A stretch of 10,788 bases of DNA from Deltaproteobacteria bacterium. Its GTDB lineage: Bacteria > Desulfobacterota > Dissulfuribacteria > Dissulfuribacterales > UBA3076. The notes below the pieces were generated by a model that saw only the letters and a program-made list of their open reading frames with translations, did not search any database and had not been told where the DNA came from. The stretch lies in the NCBI GenBank assembly GCA_021159445.1, contig JAGGRV010000334.1, positions 1 through 10,788 of the forward strand. Direction: 5' to 3'. The position numbers and the translations under genes were made by a program. Shown here one piece after another: positions 1 to 7,035 of the stretch (within the stretch, counting starts at the first letter, position 1; the number at the start of each line of letters is the position of its first letter).

Positions 1-60
1 CGTTGTAACCCCGTGAACGGTTACCAGATATCATTACTCTGCATAAACGCTGGCACTTAG
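1..60 (+). other. Left-edge stretch, possible tail of an upstream gene
   Basis: Frame 1 of the + strand is open from the window edge to a TAG at 58-60, giving 19 codons, and ends 13 bases before the next start codon. It could be the C-terminus of an upstream gene in the same operon, but the peptide is not recognisable. The stretch also holds a small hairpin: GTAACC at 5-10 pairs with GGTTAC at 19-24 around an 8-base loop. Too little sequence is present to choose between a coding tail and an intergenic repeat. Confidence 0.2.
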
Positions 61-73
61 AATATAATTTAGG

Positions 74-1624
74 ATGAGAGGATCCTTGAAAATCTACGAC
101 AATTCCAAAGGCTTTTCCACCACTACCGTCGGTGATCTTCCGGTTCTCAGCAAATACGGCGTGCTGGTAGCGGAAGATGAAGAGCAGGAGAGAAAACTGC
201 TGGTCGCCCACCTCTCCGAATGGGGGCTAAATGCCACTGGTGCTGCGGATGGCAGAGAAGCCCTGTCTATCTTAATAAAGGACGATACAATCCGTCTTTT
301 TATCACTGATCTGCATATGCCTGAGATTGGTGGGCTGGAACTTTTAGAAGAGGTAAAAAAACTGGCAAGGCCCAAGCTGTATTCTATTGTCCTCAGCGGA
401 ATCAAAGACAGGCAGACCCTGATCAATGCACTGCAAGCCGGGGCTACTGATTACATGGTCAAGCCCTGCCATCCTGAACAGATATTTGCCAGACTGGCAG
501 TACTTGACAAGGTCATGGAACTTGAAGAAAAACACCAGGCCCTGATCAAGGACCTGTTCGATGTAATGGGAGAGATGCTGGGCAGTCGTGATCCCTATAG
601 TTTGGAGCACAGTTTGAGGGTCGCTGCCATATCCAGAAGAATAGGTCTTTGTCAAGGGCTATCATCAGAAGAACTGGAAGTCTTGGAGATGGGTTGTCTT
701 ATCCATGACATCGGGAAAATTGCAATACCGGATGACGTACTTTTAAAACCTGGCCGTTTTAACAATATCGACAGACAAATCATGAACATGCATCCAACCA
801 TTGGGGCAAAGTATATTGCTTTCCGCTATCCTGATGACAGAGTGACCGAAATAGTCCTTTATCACCATGAACGGCTGGACGGAAGCGGCTATCCAGCAGG
901 CCTGAAAGGGGATGATATAAGCCCCATGGTAAGAATAGTGTCAGTGGCAGACACGTATGAAGCCTTGATCGCAAAACGGCCTTATAAGTCCTCTATACCC
1001 AGTACTCAGGCCATAGAAATATTAAAAGAAGAGGCGATAGAAAGACGACTTGACCAAAATGTCGTAGAAGCCCTGGAGAAGGTCGTATATGACTGGAATC
1101 CTCTTACTATACAGAGGCATCCATACAGGGACATTAATGCCCTTGAACTCTTCAGGCAAATTACATATTTCAGGGAACCTATGTGTAGCTTTTATAACTA
1201 CCGCTGTCTATTAACATTGGACAAAGTCACCGCTCTTAGTATAAATAGATTCCAGTATTTTATGATCATTATCAACTTCGAGAACTTGAAGCAAATAAAC
1301 CGAAAATGGGGTTATCTCAAGGCAGACCGGATGTTGGACGAAATTGGTGAAAATATACAGCAATCCATAAGCGACTTCTCTAAGGCAAACAGTGGTATAA
1401 ATGGCGAGGCCTTGCTTTTTCGAAAGGGATTGGATTACTTAATATTTGCAAACTACCCTCTTGATTCCATACAGCAGTTGTCCGACATAATTCAAGACCA
1501 GCTACATGCATGCAAGAATAAGTGGGAATTTGAGGCAAGTTTTCTGCTTGAATCTTTCCCCCCCACATGTTCTTTAGAAGATGCCTTGAATCAGCTCCTG
1601 GGGACTGACGATAAAGACCTCTAA
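74..1624 (+). CDS. Response regulator with HD-GYP c-di-GMP phosphodiesterase domain and degenerate GGDEF-like C-terminus
   Basis: Cytoplasmic two-component output protein, predicted to hydrolyse cyclic di-GMP under control of a sensor kinase that is not in this window. Residues about 28-150 form a receiver domain: acidic pair E34/D35, phospho-acceptor D79, conserved S108 and K130-P131. Residues about 160-345 form the HD-GYP domain, with HDIGK at 211-215 and the full HHERLDGSGYP signature at 264-274, so the catalytic metal site looks intact. Residues about 375-516 resemble a GGDEF fold that has lost its catalytic residues: the metal-binding segment reads IINFENLKQIN (399-409) and the GG(D/E)EF loop reads KGLDY (451-455). 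The ATG at 74 is the first possible in-frame start after a stop at 65-67, but it has no good ribosome binding site. A TTG at 86 behind GAGAGGA is a weaker alternative. The stop overlaps the next start by one base (TAATG). The first two domains are certain by motif; the third is an inference. Confidence 0.93.
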   Translation: MRGSLKIYDNSKGFSTTTVGDLPVLSKYGVLVAEDEEQERKLLVAHLSEWGLNATGAADGREALSILIKDDTIRLFITDLHMPEIGGLELLEEVKKLARPKLYSIVLSGIKDRQTLINALQAGATDYMVKPCHPEQIFARLAVLDKVMELEEKHQALIKDLFDVMGEMLGSRDPYSLEHSLRVAAISRRIGLCQGLSSEELEVLEMGCLIHDIGKIAIPDDVLLKPGRFNNIDRQIMNMHPTIGAKYIAFRYPDDRVTEIVLYHHERLDGSGYPAGLKGDDISPMVRIVSVADTYEALIAKRPYKSSIPSTQAIEILKEEAIERRLDQNVVEALEKVVYDWNPLTIQRHPYRDINALELFRQITYFREPMCSFYNYRCLLTLDKVTALSINRFQYFMIIINFENLKQINRKWGYLKADRMLDEIGENIQQSISDFSKANSGINGEALLFRKGLDYLIFANYPLDSIQQLSDIIQDQLHACKNKWEFEASFLLESFPPTCSLEDALNQLLGTDDKDL

Positions 1625-2625
1625 TGGCAGAACATACCCAACAGACAAAAAAAATTGAACACTATTTAGCTGGGCAAGTAGCTCAGGTCGTACGTAATAC
1701 CATTAAAAATTTGGTTCGAAAAGGATTGCTGCCCTGGCCTGACATATATTCAACTGAATTCTGGCATGTTGTATATGAGAATGGTTACGACGAAATCATA
1801 CTCAAAAAGACCAAACCTCCCACAGTCCCCAGCCAAATGGTGGAGGAATTTCTGGAACAAACGGATGAGATCTTGGGCGATGTCAAAGACACGGTCAGCT
1901 CCTTTGCGTCAGATGCAAAGGAAAACGTGGACAGCATAACTATCGGTCTGAAATCTCTTGAACAGAAAGTTCAACATGATCAAGAATTAAAGGGGGAAAT
2001 CAAGCAACTTCTGGAATACAACGAAACCCTTTCAGTGCACATTGCACAGATAGAAAAAGAACTCGTGCAACACGTCGGTTTCATTAAGGATCTTCAAAAA
2101 AAGTTGCGCATAGATCACCTCACAGGTCTTAATAACCGCAGGGCACTGGAAACAGATTTGAAAAAAGAAATAGCCAAGGCCAGGAGATATCAGTTTCCCC
2201 TGTCGATCATCATGATTGACCTTGACCACTTCAAGGATGTAAACGACTCTTATGGATACCAGATCGGAAACAATGTGTTACAGAAATTAGCTGACATCCT
2301 TCGAAATACCACAAGAGAGATTGATGGCATATATAGGTATGGTGGTGAAAATTTTGCCATCCTGACACCTCATACTAACTGCCAGGATGGAATGACCCTG
2401 GCTGAACGCCTCAGAAAACGAGTGGCAAGACACGTATTTACTGTAAAACGAAAGGGGCATCGCTTAACAGTCAAAGCATCCTTGGGAGTTGCGGAACTGA
2501 ACCTGGAAGATACTGTGGACTCCTTGCTTGTTCGCGCTAATAAGGCACTCTACAAAGCCGAGACTTCTGGGAAAAACAGAGTTGTTGGTTTGTGTGGCAA
2601 AAATCCCCAATCAGATATCACATAA
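1624..2625 (+). CDS. GGDEF-domain protein (putative diguanylate cyclase) with GGENF signature
   Basis: Predicted to make cyclic di-GMP from GTP, or to act as a GGDEF-derived c-di-GMP sensor. The N-terminal 75 residues are an unrecognised mostly helical segment containing the phrase GLLPWPDIYSTEFWHVVYENG. Residues about 80-160 are heptad-rich and probably form a coiled coil for dimerisation. The GGDEF domain covers about 160-325: DHLTGLNNRR at 164-173, metal-binding D199 in IDLDHFKDVND, and the active loop GGENF at 240-244. The usual Glu at position four of the loop is Asn here. The allosteric inhibitory site RxxD is present at 231-234, exactly five residues before the loop, which suggests product binding is kept. 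There is no membrane segment. The start has no Shine-Dalgarno sequence and overlaps the upstream stop (TAATG), so translation is probably coupled to the HD-GYP gene. Whether it is catalytically active cannot be decided from sequence. Confidence 0.92.
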   Translation: MAEHTQQTKKIEHYLAGQVAQVVRNTIKNLVRKGLLPWPDIYSTEFWHVVYENGYDEIILKKTKPPTVPSQMVEEFLEQTDEILGDVKDTVSSFASDAKENVDSITIGLKSLEQKVQHDQELKGEIKQLLEYNETLSVHIAQIEKELVQHVGFIKDLQKKLRIDHLTGLNNRRALETDLKKEIAKARRYQFPLSIIMIDLDHFKDVNDSYGYQIGNNVLQKLADILRNTTREIDGIYRYGGENFAILTPHTNCQDGMTLAERLRKRVARHVFTVKRKGHRLTVKASLGVAELNLEDTVDSLLVRANKALYKAETSGKNRVVGLCGKNPQSDIT

Positions 2626-2802
2626 TAAAGAATTTTGGCCCAGAGGACCAAGTTTTCAAAATTAGAATAACCCCTGCCAGAAATCCCGTACTACCGCTTG
2701 ACGATCTGCTTTTACCATAGTAGCTAAGGCTTCGTTTATCTCTATTAACTTGATGGAATGAAGGACAATCATAAAAATCAAAAAGCTGGGGATAGAATTA
2801 TA

Positions 2803-4149
2803 ATGGCAATCGTATTACCTTTTCGTGGAATAAGATACAATACTGATCGGGCCGGGGATATGGCCCAACTGGTAGCCCCACCTTATGATGTAGTTGATGA
2901 TGAGAAACGTGATAGTCTTGTATTCAAAAATCACTACAACATCTTTTCCCTTGAATTATCCAAACCTGATTTCAGCGAAACACATAAGGTAGACAAATAC
3001 ACCTGTGCAAAAAAGAAATTTGAAAGTTGGCTATCTAAAAAGATTCTAGAGCAAAAAGATAGGCATGCTATCTATCCCTATGATATAAGCTTTTCGACCC
3101 CAGATGGCAATTTATGCAGAAAAGGATTTGTGGCATTGGTGCGCGTGGAGGACTGGGAAAGTCGAATTGTGCGTCCCCATGAACGGACCTTCGACAGAGT
3201 GACGGAAGATCGATTTCGTCTACTACAAGCTACAGAAGCCCAGTTCAGCCAAGTTTTCATTCTCTATCGCCACAGCCCGGATGTTGCCCGCATCTTGGCC
3301 GAGTCCGAAAGAAAAGAGCTTTATACCGTAAAAGACGAGGCTGGGAATACCCATAGGTTATGGAAGATGACTGACGTGGGCAGACTGAAATCTCTTCATG
3401 AGTGTCTGTTAGAAACTGTTTTGTATATAGCTGACGGTCACCACCGTTACACCACTGCTATTAAATACCGAAACGAGATGCAAAAGGTTTATGGAAAAGA
3501 TCCGTCAAAGCCTTATAACTACCTGATGGTTTATCTCGTAGATTCAGAAGACCCCGGCCTTGTAGTCCTTCCGGTTCACAGGGTTGTCACTCTGCCGGAG
3601 GCTTTGGATCTAGAGCTCATAGAAGCCACGGCGTCTCAGGTGTTTGATGTTGAAACAATCTCTCATACGAAAAATCCGGAACCAGAGCAACTGTGCACCA
3701 ATTTAATCCAATGCTTTGATGAAAAACCGCAGAGGCGAGGAATTGGAGTGGTCTTTGGAAAAAGAAAAACAGCACAAATCTGGTGGCAGAAAGCTACAGA
3801 TCAAAACAGGCTATTATCGCACTTACACCCTGCCCTGTCGGAACTCGATGTAATGCTGCTGGAAGAGGCCGTTATTAAGGAAGTCTTTAAAATTAACCCC
3901 CAGGGCATGGAGGCGGGAAAGACCATAAAGTTCACAATAGATGCACCAAGTGCCGTTAAGGCATTAGATAAAAACGATGTACTTTTTATCCTGCGGCCCA
4001 CACCGGTTAATCAGGTCCTGAATGTGGCTGATACAGGACTTATCATGCCCCACAAATCAACCTACTTTACCCCAAAGATCTTGACTGGTCTGATAATCAA
4101 CTCAGTGGACAAGAATAAATCAGTGTGGTTGGTAAGGAACGTACAATAA
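2803..4149 (+). CDS. DUF1015 family protein
   Basis: Conserved cytoplasmic protein of the DUF1015 family, about 448 residues; I do not assign a biochemical function. The family hallmarks are visible: an N-terminal PFRGIRYN-type opening immediately after the start, a PPYDVV segment near residue 27, RPHERTF in the first half, and the signature ADGHHRYTTA at about 210-219. I chose the ATG at 2803 because homologues begin right before the PFRG motif and a TGGGGA stretch lies about 10 bases upstream. An in-frame ATG at 2758 would add 15 poorly conserved, lysine-rich residues and has no spaced ribosome site. The last codons (Arg-Asn-Val-Gln and the stop) come from an inserted 154-bp repeat element. 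Removing the element and one copy of its TAA duplication restores a frame that ends Val-Lys-stop, so the native C-terminus was probably only slightly altered. The gene is convergent with the sigma factor gene. Confidence 0.88.
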   Translation: MAIVLPFRGIRYNTDRAGDMAQLVAPPYDVVDDEKRDSLVFKNHYNIFSLELSKPDFSETHKVDKYTCAKKKFESWLSKKILEQKDRHAIYPYDISFSTPDGNLCRKGFVALVRVEDWESRIVRPHERTFDRVTEDRFRLLQATEAQFSQVFILYRHSPDVARILAESERKELYTVKDEAGNTHRLWKMTDVGRLKSLHECLLETVLYIADGHHRYTTAIKYRNEMQKVYGKDPSKPYNYLMVYLVDSEDPGLVVLPVHRVVTLPEALDLELIEATASQVFDVETISHTKNPEPEQLCTNLIQCFDEKPQRRGIGVVFGKRKTAQIWWQKATDQNRLLSHLHPALSELDVMLLEEAVIKEVFKINPQGMEAGKTIKFTIDAPSAVKALDKNDVLFILRPTPVNQVLNVADTGLIMPHKSTYFTPKILTGLIINSVDKNKSVWLVRNVQ

Positions 4150-4289
4150 ATAACTTGAACAAATTAATGTCTTTTTTGCCGTCTTCTTCGTTGCTCGTCG
4201 ATCACATAACCCGTTATGCTCGCTCCTCGCGCCTTGAATACAACAAAAAATCCTATTAATTTTTGTTCAACTTATTTATCTCCCGTTCC
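4136..4289 (+). mobile_element. 154-bp MITE-like element, copy 1
   Basis: A non-coding element of 154 bp that recurs at 6882-7035 in the opposite orientation with 152 of 154 bases identical (differences near 4251 and 4271). Its ends are imperfect inverted repeats starting GGAACG, followed by a shared ATAAATAA and TTGAACAAA; the similarity runs about 35 bases inward. A 14-bp palindrome (CATAAC-CC-GTTATG, 4205-4218) sits almost exactly at the centre. Direct repeats TAA flank it at 4133-4135 and 4290-4292 and look like a 3-bp target duplication. It overlaps the end of the DUF1015 gene and supplies that gene's stop codon at 4147-4149. No open reading frame of note lies inside, so it would need a transposase acting in trans. 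Which transposase family is unknown; 3-bp duplications of this kind occur for example with some IS5-group elements. Confidence 0.85.
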
Positions 4290-4329
4290 TAAAATGATTA
4301 AACACTGGATGAATTTAAAATGGAATTCC

Positions 4330-5721
4330 CTATCCAAGAAAAAACCTCAGACGCTCCCGACGACTCGAGTGTCTTAACCTGTTCAGGGCCTTTTTCTCTA
4401 TCTGACGAATGCGCTCGCGTGACACATTGAAGCGCTTTCCTATCTCCTCCAGGGTATATTCGCTGTCCTCACCTATTCCAAAACGGAGGCGAATGATCTT
4501 CTCCTCCCTTGGACTGAGAGTAGCCAGGATGCCCTTAATCCGTTCTGTAAGTTCTCTCTCCCGCACCGTCTCGTAGGGAGAGACAATATCCATATTTTCA
4601 ATAAAGTCCCCCAAGGTACTATCTTCATTTCCAACTGGTGTCTCCAAAGAGACCGGTTCCTTTGATGCCTCCAGAATAGACAATATTTTTTCCAAGGGCA
4701 GCCCGGTTCGCTGTGAGATCTCAGCAGGTATAGGTTCCCGGCCAAGCTCTTTAAGGAGGGCATAAAATGCCTTAAAAAACTGACTACGGAGTTCTAAAAA
4801 ATGCACTGGAAGGCGTATTGTACGGGTCTTGTCCAGGATAGCCCTGGTAATAGCCTGGCGTATCCACCAACTAGCGTATGTGGAAAACTTGTTGCCCTTT
4901 GTGTAATCAAACCGGAAAACCGCTCGCATTAGACCGAGATTACCCTCCTGAATCAGATCAGAAAGTGATAGGCCTTGATGCATATACCGTTTGGCAATGC
5001 TCACCACCAAACGGAGATTGGCATTTATCATTTCATCTTTGGCCACCTCTATTCTTGCCCGATGCCCCTTGACGGTGACCTCAAGGGGTTCAAGGCTCTC
5101 ATCCTCGGCATAAATCTCCAAAATGCTGGTAACAGCACTTACTAAATAATTCAACTGCTGCTTTTTGGGCTTAAGAGTGGGATCACGACGTCTCCATGTA
5201 CGAATTTGTTCCCTCAAAGCCTCCATTGCAGGCAAATCCGAGGGGTGTTCCATGATAGCCTTAATAATCCCATTGAAGCCATCTCTGATAGTGCGGCTGA
5301 GATCTTGCTCCTTATCAGGAGTAAGAAGCTCATATCTTCCCATTTCTCGCAGATAGGTAGTAGTAATCTCCTCTGAGTCAGTATGACCTCCAGTATCAAG
5401 AACTACTGCCGGAGTCTCAGATTTAGTGTCCTCTGAAATAGCCTTTGGTCCTTTTTCTACCAACCTTTTTTTCTCTGCGAGTTCTTTTAGAACCTTCTCT
5501 CTGGAAATAGTTGCGAATTTAGGGCCATCGATAACTTCGATATTGTTAAGGCATAGCAGATCGAATATCTCTTCAAGTTTTTCGAGATCCTTTTCCTCAT
5601 CAGGTATTAGTTCATTCAGTACCTGATAAGTAATAGTACCCTCTTGGCCTGCTTTAATCAGACGACCCAGATAACCATTGGATGACTGGTTCTTTTTCTT
5701 AAGAGCTATTTTTACGGCCAT
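4330..5721 (-). CDS. rpoD: RNA polymerase sigma factor, RpoD/SigA (sigma-70) family
   Basis: Primary-type sigma factor of 463 residues that directs RNA polymerase to housekeeping promoters. A short region 1.1-like domain covers about residues 8-65, with the YLGRLIKAGQEG opening. Region 1.2 follows at about 115-145 (YLREMGRYELLTP). Regions 2.1-2.4 lie at about 222-305 and include the near-invariant LIQEGNLGLMRAV and YASWWIRQAITRAI (W285, W286), then TRTIRLPVH. Region 3 lies at about 305-390 and region 4 at about 400-463, where the helix-turn-helix YTLEEIGKRFNVSRERIRQIE reads very like the E. coli version. The spacer between 1.2 and 2.1 is only about 75 residues, much shorter than the large non-conserved insert in E. 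coli RpoD. The gene is not next to dnaG, the frequent partner, so it could be a second group 1/2 sigma factor. A weak GGA lies 7 bases before the ATG. It is convergent with the DUF1015 gene, with copy 1 of the repeat between them. Confidence 0.93.
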   Translation of the reverse strand: MAVKIALKKKNQSSNGYLGRLIKAGQEGTITYQVLNELIPDEEKDLEKLEEIFDLLCLNNIEVIDGPKFATISREKVLKELAEKKRLVEKGPKAISEDTKSETPAVVLDTGGHTDSEEITTTYLREMGRYELLTPDKEQDLSRTIRDGFNGIIKAIMEHPSDLPAMEALREQIRTWRRRDPTLKPKKQQLNYLVSAVTSILEIYAEDESLEPLEVTVKGHRARIEVAKDEMINANLRLVVSIAKRYMHQGLSLSDLIQEGNLGLMRAVFRFDYTKGNKFSTYASWWIRQAITRAILDKTRTIRLPVHFLELRSQFFKAFYALLKELGREPIPAEISQRTGLPLEKILSILEASKEPVSLETPVGNEDSTLGDFIENMDIVSPYETVRERELTERIKGILATLSPREEKIIRLRFGIGEDSEYTLEEIGKRFNVSRERIRQIEKKALNRLRHSSRRERLRFFLG

Positions 5722-6103
5722 AGTTTCATCCAGACAAAACTCTGTTAATTATTGTTCATCATATGTCAAGCTAAGCCAAAACACGGCTGATACGGACTAT
5801 GGCAAACAATTTTTTTGTTGGCCCATCTTGATCACAAGGCAAGCAAAAAATATAAACTATTTCCAGACTAGTTGCAAACATTAAAGAGAGTTTAGGTCCG
5901 ACGACCTCGAATGTAAAGTGTTTTAAGGTGAAAAATTTAGCCATACAAACAAGAACCCTACTCACTGAGTTATTACCCGTATACGTTCACGGAGTATTGA
6001 AGTGCTGGAGCCGATAGCTTGCATCCATGTATTTTTCTGGTATTTATTTTGGTTACGCAAGCTCGTCGACTGGCAAAAAAATATAATTGTGGAGTGTATG
6101 CAT
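5722..6103. promoter_or_regulatory. Divergent intergenic region between rpoD and greA
   Basis: This 382-bp stretch must hold the promoters for both divergent genes. On the - strand a perfect TTGACA (5769 to 5764) lies about 45 bases before the sigma factor start, but the best -10 at a proper distance is only TAACAG with a 16-base spacer, so the promoter call is weak. On the + strand I find no convincing promoter: TTGCAT at 6019-6024 with an ATTTAT 17 bases later is the best pair and is poor. No RNA gene, long palindrome or clear operator is visible, and the short open frames here have no ribosome site or recognisable product. Confidence 0.35.
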
Positions 6104-6574
6104 ATGGAGCGAACCCCATTCACAAAAGAGGGTTTCGAAAGACTTAAGAAAGAACTTGAGACCTTGGAAAGAGTGGAAAGATTTAAAGCCATCAAGGCTA
6201 TTGCAGTAGCCAGAGCACATGGCGATTTATCTGAAAATGCCGAATATTATGCTGCAAAGGAACGACAGGGTCAGCTTGAAGCCCGGATCCAGTATCTTCA
6301 TAGCAAACTTTCCGTAGCAGAAGTAATTGAAAGTGAAAACCAGGACTGTGACAGGGTTGTATTCGGAGTCAAGGTTAGGCTAGAAAATATTGATAGCGGA
6401 GATGAGGTTGTTTATAAGCTGGTAGGGCCAGATGAATCCGATGTGCAAAAAGGAAACATTTCAGTCAAATCCCCCCTTGGCCAAGCAGTGATAGGCAAAT
6501 ATGAAGGAGATGAGGTTGAAGTCCGCACGCCGGCAGGGCTTAGGAATTATGAAATATTGGAAATCTTTGTCTGA
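6104..6574 (+). CDS. greA: Transcription elongation factor GreA
   Basis: Binds in the secondary channel of RNA polymerase and stimulates cleavage of backtracked transcripts. The 156-residue protein has the N-terminal coiled coil (about 1-76) with the signature HGDLSENAEY and the C-terminal FKBP-like domain (about 80-156) with PDESD and ISVKSPLGQAVIGK. Starting at the ATG at 6104 places the tip acidic residues at D41 and E44, the same numbers as in E. coli GreA, and leaves GGAG at 6091-6094 nine bases upstream. An in-frame ATG at 6098 is only three bases from that GGAG, and a GTG at 6002 would add a hydrophobic 34-residue extension unlike the family. The usual Arg-Pro before the helix hairpin bend is not present (VERFKAI instead). 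The gene stands alone on the + strand, divergent from the sigma factor gene, followed by repeats with no clear terminator. Confidence 0.95.
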   Translation: MERTPFTKEGFERLKKELETLERVERFKAIKAIAVARAHGDLSENAEYYAAKERQGQLEARIQYLHSKLSVAEVIESENQDCDRVVFGVKVRLENIDSGDEVVYKLVGPDESDVQKGNISVKSPLGQAVIGKYEGDEVEVRTPAGLRNYEILEIFV

Positions 6575-6584
6575 CGTAAGTTAA

Positions 6585-6619
6585 GCGATTAGCTGTTAGC
6601 CATTAGCGATTAGCTTTGA
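6585..6619 (+). repeat. Heptanucleotide array, left arm
   Basis: Five 7-bp units in perfect register just after greA: GCGATTA (6585), GCTGTTA (6592), GCCATTA (6599), GCGATTA (6606) and GCTTTGA (6613), consensus about GCNNTTA. Bases 6592-6624 match 9017-9049 with about 4 mismatches in 33, so this is a dispersed intergenic repeat. Its inverted partner is the array at 6872-6881 plus 7036-7063. Confidence 0.7.
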
Positions 6620-6625
6620 AAAATG

Positions 6626-6661
6626 GTTCATCACGGATTAGTGTGGTAATCCGTGATGAAC
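6626..6661 (+). terminator. Perfect 15-bp hairpin downstream of greA (possible terminator)
   Basis: GTTCATCACGGATTA at 6626-6640 is fully complementary to TAATCCGTGATGAAC at 6647-6661 around a 6-base loop. It lies 52 bases after the greA stop and could end greA transcription, but no run of T follows, so a classic intrinsic terminator is not supported. It could equally be a transcript-stabilising stem or part of the surrounding repeat structure. Confidence 0.4.
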
Positions 6662-6678
6662 AGCTATGAGCATGTAGT

Positions 6679-6809
6679 TAGGCTGAAGCTGTTTAGACTG
6701 AAGGCTGAAGGGGTCAGAAGATCACGATTGCCGTACTTTGGCGGAAATATCTGATTTTTGCACCAAACATGGCTTTAAAATGCGCTTTTTCCTAACAGCC
6801 TTCAGCCTA
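6679..6809. repeat. Inverted repeat pair built from GGCTGAA-type heptamers
   Basis: The left arm 6679-6696 (beginning TAGGCTGAAG) and right arm 6792-6809 (ending CTTCAGCCTA) are complementary apart from a one-base gap on each side. They enclose about 95 bases with no open frame. Extra copies of the unit (GACTGAA at 6696, GGCTGAA at 6703) extend the left arm in 7-bp steps. The 307 bases between greA and copy 2 of the mobile element hold only this pair, the perfect hairpin and the heptamer array; no gene is visible. Confidence 0.6.
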
Positions 6810-6881
6810 TCCACCTGAGCAGTTACTTAGTTTTTAGGTGTTAGTAACCTATTTGGAAAACAGCAGCAAATTAACCGCTAA

Positions 6882-7035
6882 GGAACGGGAGATAAATAAA
6901 TTGAACAAAAATTAATAGGGTTTTTTGTTGTATTCAAGGCGCGAGGAGCGAGCATAACGGGTTATGTGATCGACGAGCAACGAAGAAGACGGCAAAAAAG
7001 ACATTAATTTGTTCAAGTTATTTATTGTACGTTCC
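6882..7035 (-). mobile_element. 154-bp MITE-like element, copy 2 (inverted)
   Basis: Reverse complement of the element at 4136-4289, same length and 152 of 154 bases identical. The ends begin GGAACG and TAA repeats flank it at 6879-6881 and 7036-7038. In element orientation the duplicated trinucleotide is TTA here and TAA at copy 1, which argues that it is target sequence rather than part of the element. Removing the element and one TAA rejoins a run of five 7-bp units in exact register (TAACCGC at 6872, then TAATCAC, TAAAGGC and two TAAAAGC). It lies 37 bases past the stop of the universal stress protein gene. Confidence 0.85.

Noticed and set aside
51..70. TGGCAC resembling a sigma-54 -24 box, and TATAAT at 63-68 as a -10 box, before the first gene
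   Set aside because: There is no GC at the -12 position for sigma-54, and no -35 for the TATAAT, whose start point would fall at or after the ATG.
2698..2726. TTGACG with a TAGCTA 17 bases later as a DUF1015 promoter
   Set aside because: The -35 is good but the -10 matches only its first two bases; not convincing.
2758..2802. Upstream ATG for the DUF1015 gene
   Set aside because: It adds 15 low-complexity residues before the family's normal start and lacks a spaced ribosome site; not fully excluded.
5678..5965. Short open frames on both strands in the rpoD–greA gap
   Set aside because: No ribosome sites, no recognisable product, and they overlap the start of the sigma factor gene or each other.
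6082..6087. TATAAT just upstream of greA
   Set aside because: Transcription would start within the ribosome site, and no -35 lies at a usable distance.
6002..6103. GTG-initiated N-terminal extension of GreA with a hydrophobic stretch
   Set aside because: GreA has no such extension; the ATG at 6104 has GGAG nine bases upstream and puts the tip residues at D41 and E44 as in E. coli.
6585..6619. Repeat units considered as a CRISPR array
   Set aside because: The units are 7 bp, contiguous and degenerate, with no spacers and no cas genes.
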